Shown: positions 1 through 6,115 of the stretch, one piece after another
Position numbering within the stretch: the stretch's first letter is position 1
Layout: each line of letters begins with the position of its first letter
Assembly (NCBI GenBank): GCA_016550395.1
Contig: JABXGY010000003.1
Span: forward strand, 1 to 6,163
From: an archaeon
GTDB lineage: Archaea > Asgardarchaeota > Hermodarchaeia > Hermodarchaeales > Hermodarchaeaceae
Reading direction: 5' to 3'
DNA length: 6,163 nucleotides
The notes under the pieces: model-generated
What the model was told of the DNA's origin: nothing
What the model saw: only the letters and a program-made list of their open reading frames with translations
The model's database searches: none
Position numbers and translations under genes: made by a program

Positions 1-1
1 A

Positions 2-676
2 CGATTTCAATGGGAAGATGCCGACCAGTGTGGGGACTTTGACGTGTTTGATGGCTTTCATGAATTCCTTGGCGGTTTCAATCTCGAAGACCACTTGAGT
101 CTGTGCGAACTCTGCGCCGACGGATTCTTTACGCTCTAGTTTCAGTATTTCAGGTTCTAAAGGAACTGCACCGGGATTGATGGCGACACCGACATGGAAC
201 TTTGGAGGGTGTTGGATTTCGTGTCCGTTGAGATCAACGCCTTCATCGGTAATTTTTCGAATAAGTGCGGTGAGACTGGCTGAATCGAGGTCAAAAACGG
301 GCTTCGCTTCGGGTTGGTCACCTAAACTAGGGTGGTCACCGGTGAGAGAGAGGATGTTTTTGATGCCTAGTGCGCCCGCAGCAAGGAGATCGGCGAACAT
401 GGCAAGTCGGTTACGGTCACGGCAGGTCATTTGACAGACTGCTTCTAGACCTGCTTTTTCTTGTATCATGTAGGAGGGGGCAAGTGAGTTCATGTAGGCG
501 AAACTTTGGGGGATATCGGTGACATTCGCGGCAACGACATGCCCGACGAGTTTCTTTGCTCCTTCGATGACTTCTTCCATGTCCCCGATTTTTTCTGGTT
601 CTAGTTCGCCGGTATAGACGAATTTCCCGGCATGAATTTCTTCCATGAGTTTGCTGTATGCTTCACGTTTTGCCAT
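2..676 (-). CDS. metF: Methylenetetrahydrofolate reductase MetF, C-terminus cut by window edge
   Basis: This is the catalytic TIM-barrel subunit that reduces 5,10-methylene-tetrahydrofolate to 5-methyl-tetrahydrofolate in the cytoplasm, as part of the methyl branch of C1 / Wood-Ljungdahl metabolism. I translated it by hand from the minus strand: 225 codons are present of an expected 290 or so, and the 3' end lies off the left edge. Visible family marks are the acidic N-terminal strand GELEPEK (residues 23-29, with Glu24 in the place of the catalytic Glu of the E. coli enzyme), QMTCRDRN (82-89), LTGDHP (111-116, Asp114 at the flavin-contact position) and AEFAQTQVVFE (188-198, with the substrate-contact Gln). 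The ATG at 676 is supported by AAGGTG six bases upstream. It starts 15 bp after metV stops, so the two are almost certainly co-transcribed. Being a short MetF paired with MetV, it probably lacks the eukaryotic regulatory domain. The cofactor (tetrahydrofolate or a pterin analogue) is inferred from the family. Confidence 0.9.
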   Translation of the reverse strand, partial: MAKREAYSKLMEEIHAGKFVYTGELEPEKIGDMEEVIEGAKKLVGHVVAANVTDIPQSFAYMNSLAPSYMIQEKAGLEAVCQMTCRDRNRLAMFADLLAAGALGIKNILSLTGDHPSLGDQPEAKPVFDLDSASLTALIRKITDEGVDLNGHEIQHPPKFHVGVAINPGAVPLEPEILKLERKESVGAEFAQTQVVFEIETAKEFMKAIKHVKVPTLVGIFPLKS

Positions 677-682
677 TTGTCA

Positions 683-688
683 CACCTT
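683..688 (-). promoter_or_regulatory. Ribosome binding site of metF
   Basis: AAGGTG on the minus strand lies six bases upstream of the metF ATG, inside the 15-bp gap after metV. It supports the chosen start and independent initiation within the two-gene transcript. Confidence 0.7.
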
Positions 689-691
689 TTC

Positions 692-1348
692 CTAGATTTC
701 TAATTTTCGTGGAGACTGGGCGACGCGCCAATCGCGGGGTTCACGATATTTTCGGAATACGTCAAGACGACCCAGCTTCTTTAGGCGCTCATAGATGAGA
801 TACCAGGCACAATCGTTCTTGTAATCGCCAACTTCGCATTTACCGTCAAGCATACCGCCACAAGGACCATTGACCAAAGCTTTGGGACAGCGGGTCATAG
901 GGCAGATGCCACCGGTCTCATTGAGTAAACAATCACCACAACCACTACAATATTCGAAGAAGTGGCCAAGCTCTCTATCTTTTCCACCCATACCAAAGGT
1001 GTCAACCGCAGTAAATACCCTCATCTCAGGAAAAACATCGATGAGTGTTTGGGGACCAACTCCACAGGCAAGAGAAACCATGGCGTCCACGCCTTCAATT
1101 TGAGGTCGAAGAGTCGTGGCTACAAGCTGACGATCACATTGGCGTAATACAATAGTGTGTCGCACTTCACCCGGTTCGCCTTTCAATTTACGGTGCATTC
1201 GAATCAACGTAGCTAGCGTTTCAGCTTGTTTTTCTCCACCCACCATGTAGATTCCTGAGCATCCATCGCAACCCACGATGAGGATGTTTTCGATGCCTTG
1301 AATGGTTTCTAAGATTTTTTCAACAGGCATTTGCTTTGGAATAATCAC
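692..1348 (-). CDS. metV: MetV-like methylenetetrahydrofolate reductase partner subunit (MTHFR_C family)
   Basis: This 218-residue cysteine-rich protein is the usual partner of MetF in acetogens and many archaea, where it is thought to bind metal or Fe-S centres and link MetF to its electron donor. The N-terminal half has a GCDGCSG motif (26-32) plus Cys71 and Cys95 (SLACGVGPQ). The C-terminal half carries the family signature: YCSGCGDCLLNETGGICP (133-150), then TRCPKALVNGPCGG (152-165), GKCEVG (169-174) and CAWYLIYERLK (180-190). That makes twelve cysteines: 27, 30, 71, 95, 134, 137, 140, 149, 154, 163, 171 and 180. I chose the GTG start at 1348 because GGTGATC, a seven-base match to the anti-Shine-Dalgarno sequence, lies four bases upstream. 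The next in-frame start, ATG at residue 7, has no comparable site. It is the first gene of a metV-metF unit, with a TATA-like box near 1412-1417. The family assignment is firm; the metal type and physiological electron donor are inference. Confidence 0.9.
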   Translation of the reverse strand: MIIPKQMPVEKILETIQGIENILIVGCDGCSGIYMVGGEKQAETLATLIRMHRKLKGEPGEVRHTIVLRQCDRQLVATTLRPQIEGVDAMVSLACGVGPQTLIDVFPEMRVFTAVDTFGMGGKDRELGHFFEYCSGCGDCLLNETGGICPMTRCPKALVNGPCGGMLDGKCEVGDYKNDCAWYLIYERLKKLGRLDVFRKYREPRDWRVAQSPRKLEI

Positions 1349-1352
1349 TCTC

Positions 1353-1359
1353 GATCACC
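1353..1359 (-). promoter_or_regulatory. Ribosome binding site of metV (decides GTG start)
   Basis: GGTGATC on the minus strand is a seven-base match to the 16S rRNA 3' tail and lies four bases before GTG at 1348. It is what makes GTG preferable to the internal ATG at codon 7. Confidence 0.75.
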
Positions 1360-1411
1360 GATTCTAATGAAGTATGCTCTAGACAAGTAAAAATACCGTA
1401 TAGGGTTTGGG

Positions 1412-1417
1412 TATATA
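1412..1417 (-). promoter_or_regulatory. Candidate TATA box for metV-metF
   Basis: On the minus strand this reads TTTGTATATACCC, with TATATA at its core, about 64-69 bases upstream of the metV GTG. An archaeal start site some 25 bases downstream would leave a leader of about 40 nt. A second AT-rich candidate, GGTATTTTTAC, lies about 20 bases nearer the gene. Both fall in the 113-bp gap after the response regulator, which suggests metVF has its own promoter. Confidence 0.45.
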
Positions 1418-1461
1418 CAAATTATCCTCTTTCGGAAATCGACGGTGTGATCAACAAAGAC

Positions 1462-1827
1462 TTACTGATGGTCCAATACTTCACTAATTGTTTGAAGCAA
1501 ATGAGCAAAGCGGACAGGCTTAATAAGAAATGAAATGGCCCCTGCCTTGAAGGCCTGGTCTCGGGCGGTTTCATCAGCACTCAAGAATATAATTTTGCTG
1601 GCTGGATCTATTTGTTTAATCTCTTTGGTGGTTGAGACTCCATCTTTATTTGGCATCCGGTAATCCATCAAGAGGATGTCTGGTCGAGGGTTCAGTTTAC
1701 CAAAAATTTTCACAGCCTCAGATCCGTCAAAGGCACTTGCTATCACATCAATTCCTTTCATAGTAAAGAATGAACGATAGACTCGGTGAAGATTCTCATC
1801 ATCATCCACGATAAATATTGAAACCAT
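1462..1827 (-). CDS. Single-domain response regulator (REC only)
   Basis: This is a stand-alone CheY-like phosphoreceiver with no output domain. Numbering from the upstream in-frame TTG at 1830, the acidic pocket is VDDDEN (8-13), the phosphoacceptor is Asp56 in LLMDYRMP, the switch residue is Ser84 in FLSADE, Phe101 sits at the usual aromatic switch position, and the conserved Lys104 is in IKPV. I prefer the ATG at 1827 (121 residues) because GAGGTGA lies six bases upstream of it and it overlaps the stop of the kinase gene as TGATG. The overlap means translational coupling to kinase 1, its probable phosphodonor. The tandem kinase 2 may use it too, since no other receiver is visible. Without an output domain it presumably acts by protein contact or as a phosphate relay or sink; its target cannot be read from the sequence. 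Confidence 0.9.
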   Translation of the reverse strand: MVSIFIVDDDENLHRVYRSFFTMKGIDVIASAFDGSEAVKIFGKLNPRPDILLMDYRMPNKDGVSTTKEIKQIDPASKIIFLSADETARDQAFKAGAISFLIKPVRFAHLLQTISEVLDHQ

Positions 1828-3329
1828 CAATCTTCACCTCTGGGTAAGAGGAGTACAAAGTTCGCTCCTTGTGTGTAGTCCCCTTCTATTCGATCCTGAA
1901 CCCAGATTTGACCGCCATACCGTTGGATAATTCGTTGGACTAATGTGAGCCCAACCCCTGAACCCCGCTCACCTGCGGAATCTTCCTTGTAATGTGAAAA
2001 AATACGTTTCTTCTCTGAATTTGGGACGCCTGGTCCTTGGTCCATAATCTGAATTTTAAGAAATTCGCCCTTTTCGACTGTGTTGGCTTGGACCTCAACT
2101 TTAACAAATGTGTTGGAATCCATTTTCATAGCATTATGAAGCAGATTGAAGAATAGCTCGGTAATGAAGCCGTCTCCACTAATTTGATATTTTCCATCCT
2201 CGATATTAGTCGTTAGGAATAACTGTTTATTAGGAAACGCTCGTTCTACTGCTCGAACTGCGGCATGAAATGGTGGGGAAAGGTCTCTTGACCCTAATAG
2301 ACGGGGTTCGATTTTTAGACTTTGGAAACGTTTGACATTCGCGATTAGATCGGCGCTACGTTCTACTTGGGCAAGTGTGTCTCTGACACTTTCTCTTAGA
2401 TGCGGAGGAAGTTGATCATCGTTTTCAATGAGTTCAAGGGCTAGCATGATACCTTGGTTGATGTTGTTTAAATCATGCGCCATGAGATCAAGGAGGAATT
2501 CACTCCGATGGTGTGCCGCCAAGAGAGCAATTTCAGTCTCTTTTCGTTTCGTGATATCCTCTAAGTTCCCCTCGTAACAATAGACTTCACCCTTTTCATT
2601 TCGAATTGCACGGGCATTAAGTTCAACCCAAATGATCTGCCCATCACGTCGACGAAACTGTACTTCAAATCCCCGAACAACTTCTTCCTGTTCAATGAGG
2701 GCTTTCCAACGTTTTCGTGCCGTAGCGTCTACATAAAATTCGGAAGCGTTTCGCTTAATCAACTCTTCTTTGTCCTCGTAGCCTAACATTGCGACTAAGG
2801 CGGGGTTTATTTCGAGGATTTGCCCATCTGGAGTCGTGCGGTATAACCCAACAGGTACACTATCGAAAAGACTCTGATACTGTGTCTCTGATTCCTTCAA
2901 TGCTTGTTGAGCTTTTTTCCATTCAGTAATTTCAATGCCAATACCAAAAATCTCCTCGACTTTCCCCATTTCATCAGTAACGAATGTGTTGTTCCATTGC
3001 ATAAGCCGTTTTTCGCCAGTCTTCGTTATCCAATGGACTTGAGGCGAATAGGTGGGCAATTTCCCATTAACAAGTCGTCGGAACCGCTCTAAGACTCCTG
3101 CTAATTCGTCCTCTGGTATGAGTAATGGAAAAATGGTCTTTCCGAGTACTTCTTTCTCAGAATATCCTGTGACTTCCTCACAGCGTTTGTTGAATAATGT
3201 TATTTGACCTTGTGTGTTCATTCCAACTACTAAAGCTCCGGCTGCCTCAATAATCCGAACGAATCGACTTCGGTGAATGCTTGAATTCTCATTTATTAGG
3301 CCATTGGAATGATTGGTAGGAGGTCGCAT
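1827..3329 (-). CDS. Cytoplasmic PAS-PAS sensor histidine kinase (kinase 1)
   Basis: This 500-residue sensor kinase has no hydrophobic stretch long enough for a membrane segment, so it should sense an intracellular signal. The order is PAS 1 (about 20-138, ending in GIGIEITEWKKA), a short helical linker (QQALKESETQYQSLF), PAS 2 (about 146-263, ending in NLEDITKRK), a dimerisation/phosphotransfer region with the H-box DLMAHDLNNINQG (His285), and a HATPase_c domain (about 355-496). The ATPase shows the N-box ELFFNLLHNA (Asn395, Asn399), G1 box DQGPG (430-434), F-box RIF (442-444), and G2 box GSGVGLTLV (456-464). The H-box differs from the HExxTP form of classical bacterial kinases. It starts with ATG at 3329; a weak GAGG lies some ten bases upstream. 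Its last codons contain the ribosome binding site of the response regulator that overlaps its stop. The core is paralogous to kinase 2. The ligands of the PAS domains are unknown. Confidence 0.9.
   Translation of the reverse strand: MRPPTNHSNGLINENSSIHRSRFVRIIEAAGALVVGMNTQGQITLFNKRCEEVTGYSEKEVLGKTIFPLLIPEDELAGVLERFRRLVNGKLPTYSPQVHWITKTGEKRLMQWNNTFVTDEMGKVEEIFGIGIEITEWKKAQQALKESETQYQSLFDSVPVGLYRTTPDGQILEINPALVAMLGYEDKEELIKRNASEFYVDATARKRWKALIEQEEVVRGFEVQFRRRDGQIIWVELNARAIRNEKGEVYCYEGNLEDITKRKETEIALLAAHHRSEFLLDLMAHDLNNINQGIMLALELIENDDQLPPHLRESVRDTLAQVERSADLIANVKRFQSLKIEPRLLGSRDLSPPFHAAVRAVERAFPNKQLFLTTNIEDGKYQISGDGFITELFFNLLHNAMKMDSNTFVKVEVQANTVEKGEFLKIQIMDQGPGVPNSEKKRIFSHYKEDSAGERGSGVGLTLVQRIIQRYGGQIWVQDRIEGDYTQGANFVLLLPRGED
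1834..1840 (-). promoter_or_regulatory. Ribosome binding site of the response regulator
   Basis: GAGGTGA on the minus strand lies inside the last codons of kinase 1 (Arg-Gly-Glu), six bases before ATG at 1827. It favours that ATG over the in-frame TTG three bases earlier. Confidence 0.75.
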
Positions 3330-3370
3330 TGGCGATATTCCTCATTTTATCAGGGAATCAGTTACAAGTC

Positions 3371-3389
3371 ATGAACTAGGATAGTTCAT
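3371..3389. repeat. Perfect 8+3+8 inverted repeat in kinase 1 leader
   Basis: The sequence ATGAACTA-GGA-TAGTTCAT is a perfect palindrome with a 3-nt centre, 42-60 bases upstream of the kinase 1 ATG. Its size and spacing suit a dimeric helix-turn-helix repressor operator just downstream of the likely transcription start; as RNA it could form an eight-pair hairpin. No equally good copy occurs before kinase 2. Confidence 0.6.
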
Positions 3390-3436
3390 ACTCCTGATTC
3401 TTTTCATACCCCTAAATCAAAACAGCCAATGAGCTG

Positions 3437-3449
3437 CATTAAATCTTTT
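3437..3449 (-). promoter_or_regulatory. 13-bp shared upstream box, copy at kinase 1
   Basis: AAAAGATTTAATG on the minus strand lies with its near edge 108 bases upstream of the kinase 1 start codon. The identical 13-mer stands 105 bases upstream of kinase 2. The purine stretch followed by ATTTAA resembles an archaeal BRE plus TATA box, so it may be the promoter core; a regulator site is the alternative. The rest of this 194-bp gap up to the kinase 2 stop (3450-3523) shows no other clear signal apart from the stop-codon palindrome at its edge. Confidence 0.5.
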
Positions 3450-3515
3450 CGTCACTCTCTTCAATAAAGCGCTTCTTTGTAGAATAAACAATGATGGTTA
3501 TTCGGTTCAAGGGTT

Positions 3516-3530
3516 GGAGTAGACTACTCC
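3516..3530. repeat. Palindrome spanning the kinase 2 stop codon
   Basis: GGAGTAG-A-CTACTCC is a perfect 7+1+7 palindrome in which the TAG stop of kinase 2 forms part of one arm. In RNA it could fold as a stem of about five pairs with a five-base loop. No strong T-run follows on the minus strand, so it is not a convincing intrinsic terminator. Confidence 0.45.
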
Positions 3531-4993
3531 TTCAAAGGGATGAGAATAACAAAATTCGCACCTTGTGTATGGTCGCCTTCAACTCGATCTGTTATCGAAA
3601 TTGAACCACCATATCGCTGAAGAATCTGGTTGACGAGAGTTAATCCAATACCTGAGCCTTTTACGCCAGTTCGACGGGAGGCTAATCGTGAAAAAATCCG
3701 TTCCTTTTCCTCATCCGGGATGCCTGGACCATGATCCATAATCTGGATTTGTAGAGAGCGCTTGTTACGCATTTTATTAGCTCGGACATCAATGGTTACT
3801 CGGTCAGAGTGGTCATACTTTGCAGCATTGTGGAGAATATTAAAGAATAACTCTGAAAGAAATCTGTCTGCAAGAACCTGGTATTGACCCTTTCGAATAT
3901 TACTAGTTACAAACAGTTGCTTTGCTGGATGTGCCCGTTCAGCAGCCCAAATAGCAGATTGAAGGGGAGCAAAGGGATCAACAAGTTTGAGTTGAAGGGG
4001 TTCGACATCAATTCGTTGAAATCGTTTTACACTATCAATAAGGTACGCACTTCTCTCCACTTGTGCAATAGCATCTTTGAGCCTCCCTTCTAATTGCTCC
4101 GGGAAGCCAGGATCATGAAGAAGAATTTCTAATGCTGATAATATTCCTTGATTGATATTATTCAAGTCATGAGCCATTAGATCTACAAGAAATTCCGCCA
4201 GATTACGTGCTCGTTGCATATCATCAGTTGCTTGTTTGCGTCCGGTAATATCACGAACAACGCCATAAACCGCGACCAAATTTCCATCATCGTCGTGAAT
4301 TAATCTGCTCCGCTGTTCGGTCCAAAGCACTGAACCATCCTTTTTGACCCAACGTAATTCACTTGGAGTAGTAAAAGCAGCAGGATCAGCAAGCATACTC
4401 TGTAACGAAGATAGATCATCTGGATGTATAATCTTGATTACAAAATCAGGATCAGCATAGAATTCTTCTACAGCATACCCCGTCATTTGAGTAGTGGCTG
4501 GACTCACGTATTCAAATTTCCTCTTAGGATGTAATGAGAATAGATAAATTGAATCCAGTGCATTTTCGGCGAGTAAGCGAAAACGCGCTTCACTTTCATG
4601 GAGCTGATTCTCTGTCATTTTCTGTTCAGTAATGTCAAGTCCAATTCCGAAAATCTCGATAACTGTACCTTTTTCATCATAAATCAGGGAATATCGCCAT
4701 TGTGTTACAAGTTGGTTCCCATCTTTTGTTATCAATGCAACTTCAGATAAATCCGGAGATACCTCGCCTACAGCTAACCGTTTAAACATTTTACGTACTT
4801 CAACCCGGTCTTTTTTAGAAATCAGTGAAGTAAAGACCGATTTCCCGAAAACTTCGTCTTGCGTGTAACTAGTCACTTGCTCACATTTTCGATTGAAAAA
4901 GGTAATTTTTCCACGGGCATTCGTCCCTATTATTAACACGTCTGCAGCTTTAGCCAAATTCTGGAATCTGTGTTGTAATGTTGGTTCCGGCAT
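3524..4993 (-). CDS. Cytoplasmic PAS-PAS sensor histidine kinase (kinase 2, paralogue of kinase 1)
   Basis: This is a 489-residue soluble sensor kinase of the same architecture as kinase 1: PAS 1 (about 8-125, ending GIGLDITEQK), PAS 2 (about 134-253, with HPDDLSSL and ending VVRDITGRK), H-box DLMAHDLNNINQG (His275) and HATPase_c (about 345-486). The ATPase carries N-box ELFFNILHNA (Asn385, Asn389), G1 box DHGPG (420-424), F-box RIF (432-434), and G2 box GSGIGLTLV (446-454). From the H-box to the end it aligns with kinase 1 without gaps at a constant offset of 10 residues; I counted about 119 identities in 216 positions (about 55%). PAS 2 is clearly different, with SPATTQMTGY and a longer loop typical of PAS_3-like folds. 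It starts with ATG at 4993, preceded only by a weak GGGG tract some 11 bases upstream. No receiver gene adjoins it, so it may signal to the regulator coupled to kinase 1. No membrane segment is visible. Confidence 0.9.
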   Translation of the reverse strand: MPEPTLQHRFQNLAKAADVLIIGTNARGKITFFNRKCEQVTSYTQDEVFGKSVFTSLISKKDRVEVRKMFKRLAVGEVSPDLSEVALITKDGNQLVTQWRYSLIYDEKGTVIEIFGIGLDITEQKMTENQLHESEARFRLLAENALDSIYLFSLHPKRKFEYVSPATTQMTGYAVEEFYADPDFVIKIIHPDDLSSLQSMLADPAAFTTPSELRWVKKDGSVLWTEQRSRLIHDDDGNLVAVYGVVRDITGRKQATDDMQRARNLAEFLVDLMAHDLNNINQGILSALEILLHDPGFPEQLEGRLKDAIAQVERSAYLIDSVKRFQRIDVEPLQLKLVDPFAPLQSAIWAAERAHPAKQLFVTSNIRKGQYQVLADRFLSELFFNILHNAAKYDHSDRVTIDVRANKMRNKRSLQIQIMDHGPGIPDEEKERIFSRLASRRTGVKGSGIGLTLVNQILQRYGGSISITDRVEGDHTQGANFVILIPLKE

Positions 4994-5097
4994 ATTGAAT
5001 ATATCCCCATGTATTTTCGTAAAATGGGAATGTTACGTCCGCCCTGACTTGAATTCCCCATAAATTACAAATGTTTTAGGCTAATGCGACTAAAGGT

Positions 5098-5110
5098 CAT
5101 TAAATCTTTT
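5098..5110 (-). promoter_or_regulatory. 13-bp shared upstream box, copy at kinase 2
   Basis: AAAAGATTTAATG on the minus strand is identical to the copy before kinase 1, with its near edge 105 bases from the kinase 2 start. It sits in the 149-bp gap after the hydrolase. As a BRE/TATA it would give a leader of about 85 nt. A nearer AT-rich candidate, TTGTAATTTATGG (5058-5070), would give a leader of about 45 nt. Confidence 0.5.
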
Positions 5111-5142
5111 GAGTAATATACGATAAGTTTGATGCCCTTCAA

Positions 5143-5964
5143 TTAATCTTCATCTTCAAGTAGTGAACGTATCAAATGTTCTATGGCAAATCGTTCTTCC
5201 GTATTTGGAAGATACCAAGGTTCAGGAAATCCTAAGATTGATTTTATTTCAGAAATCGTCTTTCCTTTATTAGCCAGTTCTTGAACTTGAATCTGAAGTT
5301 CTGTGAGGAATTTAATTCGTTTGTCGATGTGTTTTCGAGGCTGGGGAATTGGCCCCCGGTGGCCGTCAAAAAGGATGTGTGGATTCAAATCTTGAATTTC
5401 CTCCATTCGAGTAATCAATTTAGGAATATTTTCTTCTGGCATAGCCATTTTCTTCTCCGAAGGAAGAGGAACCGCATCGGCAGAAAACAACCATTTTTGT
5501 TCTGGTTCCCAGAAGCCAATCATCTCTGCACAATGACCCGAAAAATCCAATACCTCGAAGGTGAAGTCTTTCACTTGAATTGTTGAAGTGGTTAATTCAC
5601 AAGCTTCTATAACGGGATCGGGAGTTCCCCATACCCATTCGAAAAATTGGGGTAACAAATAGGGTTTATGAATTGACTCAAGAGTCATAGGTCTAGCAAA
5701 AATTTCAGCGTTCGGAAGGAACGCCGCACACCCTCCATAATGATCCTCATGAAAATGCGTTACAAATACGCGACGGATTGGGTGCTTCGTGGCATACTCG
5801 CGCAGTTCTCCGATCGCATTTGCACACCCAGCGTCAAACAGAGCATCCTCAACATGGTAAGCATATACCCACATGATTACTTGGTCACCTACCGATGATG
5901 CTGTCTTAATACATGTGATTCGGTCATCAAAGGGAACAGCTTCTAACATACTCGTTCCGACCAT
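5143..5964 (-). CDS. Metallo-beta-lactamase-fold hydrolase with C-terminal winged-helix tail
   Basis: This 273-residue protein of the metallo-beta-lactamase superfamily carries a complete dinuclear metal site: HFHEDH (His70, His72, Asp74, His75), His144 in SGHCAEMIG, Asp163 in SADAV, and His202 in DGHRGP. The early LFDAG (42-46) and the motif spacing fit the glyoxalase II / LACTB2 branch. The tail after residue 210 (KHIDKRIKFLTELQ, then EERFAIEHLIRSLLE) resembles the winged-helix domain that follows LACTB2-type hydrolases. Substrates in this branch range from thioesters and lactones to RNA, so none is assigned. The ATG at 5964 has no proper Shine-Dalgarno site, but an AT-rich TATA-like stretch centred some 23 bases upstream would suit a leaderless transcript. 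The ATG at codon 6 (5949) is the alternative. It diverges from the HdrA-like gene and is followed by 149 bp before kinase 2. There is no signal peptide, so it is cytoplasmic. Confidence 0.85.
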   Translation of the reverse strand: MVGTSMLEAVPFDDRITCIKTASSVGDQVIMWVYAYHVEDALFDAGCANAIGELREYATKHPIRRVFVTHFHEDHYGGCAAFLPNAEIFARPMTLESIHKPYLLPQFFEWVWGTPDPVIEACELTTSTIQVKDFTFEVLDFSGHCAEMIGFWEPEQKWLFSADAVPLPSEKKMAMPEENIPKLITRMEEIQDLNPHILFDGHRGPIPQPRKHIDKRIKFLTELQIQVQELANKGKTISEIKSILGFPEPWYLPNTEERFAIEHLIRSLLEDED

Positions 5965-5982
5965 TCCCTAAAGCCTGCTTTC

Positions 5983-5991
5983 CTTAAATTA
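5983..5991 (-). promoter_or_regulatory. Candidate TATA box for the hydrolase gene
   Basis: The minus strand reads GATAATTTAAGG here, centred about 23 bases upstream of the ATG at 5964. That would start transcription at or beside the start codon, explaining the lack of a ribosome binding site. It is a weak match judged by eye. Confidence 0.3.
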
Positions 5992-6006
5992 TCACCTCTA
6001 TGATAA
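5989..6006. repeat. 6+6+6 inverted repeat in the divergent intergenic region
   Basis: TTATCA-CCTCTA-TGATAA has perfect 6-bp arms around a 6-bp centre. It lies 25-42 bases upstream of the hydrolase start and overlaps the edge of its putative TATA box, as an operator would. The GAGGTGAT seen on the minus strand inside it has no start codon at a usable distance, so I do not read it as a ribosome binding site. Confidence 0.5.
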
Positions 6007-6059
6007 CTGTCTTCAAATTACTTGTTTGTTCGATGCAACTCATTCGTACAGACGCCATG

Positions 6060-6066
6060 TATATAT
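6060..6066 (+). promoter_or_regulatory. Candidate TATA box for the HdrA-like gene
   Basis: TATATAT lies 50-56 bases upstream of the ATG at 6116. With archaeal spacing, transcription would start near 6090, leaving a leader of about 25 nt that contains the possible GGGTG ribosome binding site. Confidence 0.5.
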
Positions 6067-6115
6067 GCACGTTCATCTACCGATTGCTCATCCTTTTCAT
6101 AATGGGTGCTAGACC

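Noticed and set aside
177..434. Plus-strand open frame of 85 codons
   Set aside because: It lies antisense within metF, which has clear family motifs, and encodes a low-complexity Ser/Arg-rich sequence with no recognisable domain.
870..1147. Two overlapping plus-strand open frames
   Set aside because: Both are antisense to the conserved cysteine signature of metV and have no domain or ribosome binding site.
1395..1420. GTATAGGGTTTGGGTATATAC as a repeat or symmetric element
   Set aside because: The symmetry is mirror-like and imperfect, not an inverted repeat; the TATA box explanation is enough.
1828..1830. TTG as start of the response regulator
   Set aside because: The ATG directly after it has better ribosome-binding-site spacing and forms the usual stop-start overlap.
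3369..3407. A 12-codon upstream open frame in the kinase 1 leader, reading MKRIRSMNYPSS
   Set aside because: It contains the palindrome and ends in TGA, but has no properly spaced ribosome binding site; a frame this short is expected by chance.
5018..5037. CGTAA...TTACG inverted repeat in the kinase 2 leader
   Set aside because: The arms are only 5 bp with a 10-bp spacer, within chance expectation for AT-rich leader DNA.
5281..5586. Plus-strand open frame of 101 codons
   Set aside because: It is the antisense shadow of the metal-site region of the hydrolase and is rich in Asn/Phe/Trp without motifs.
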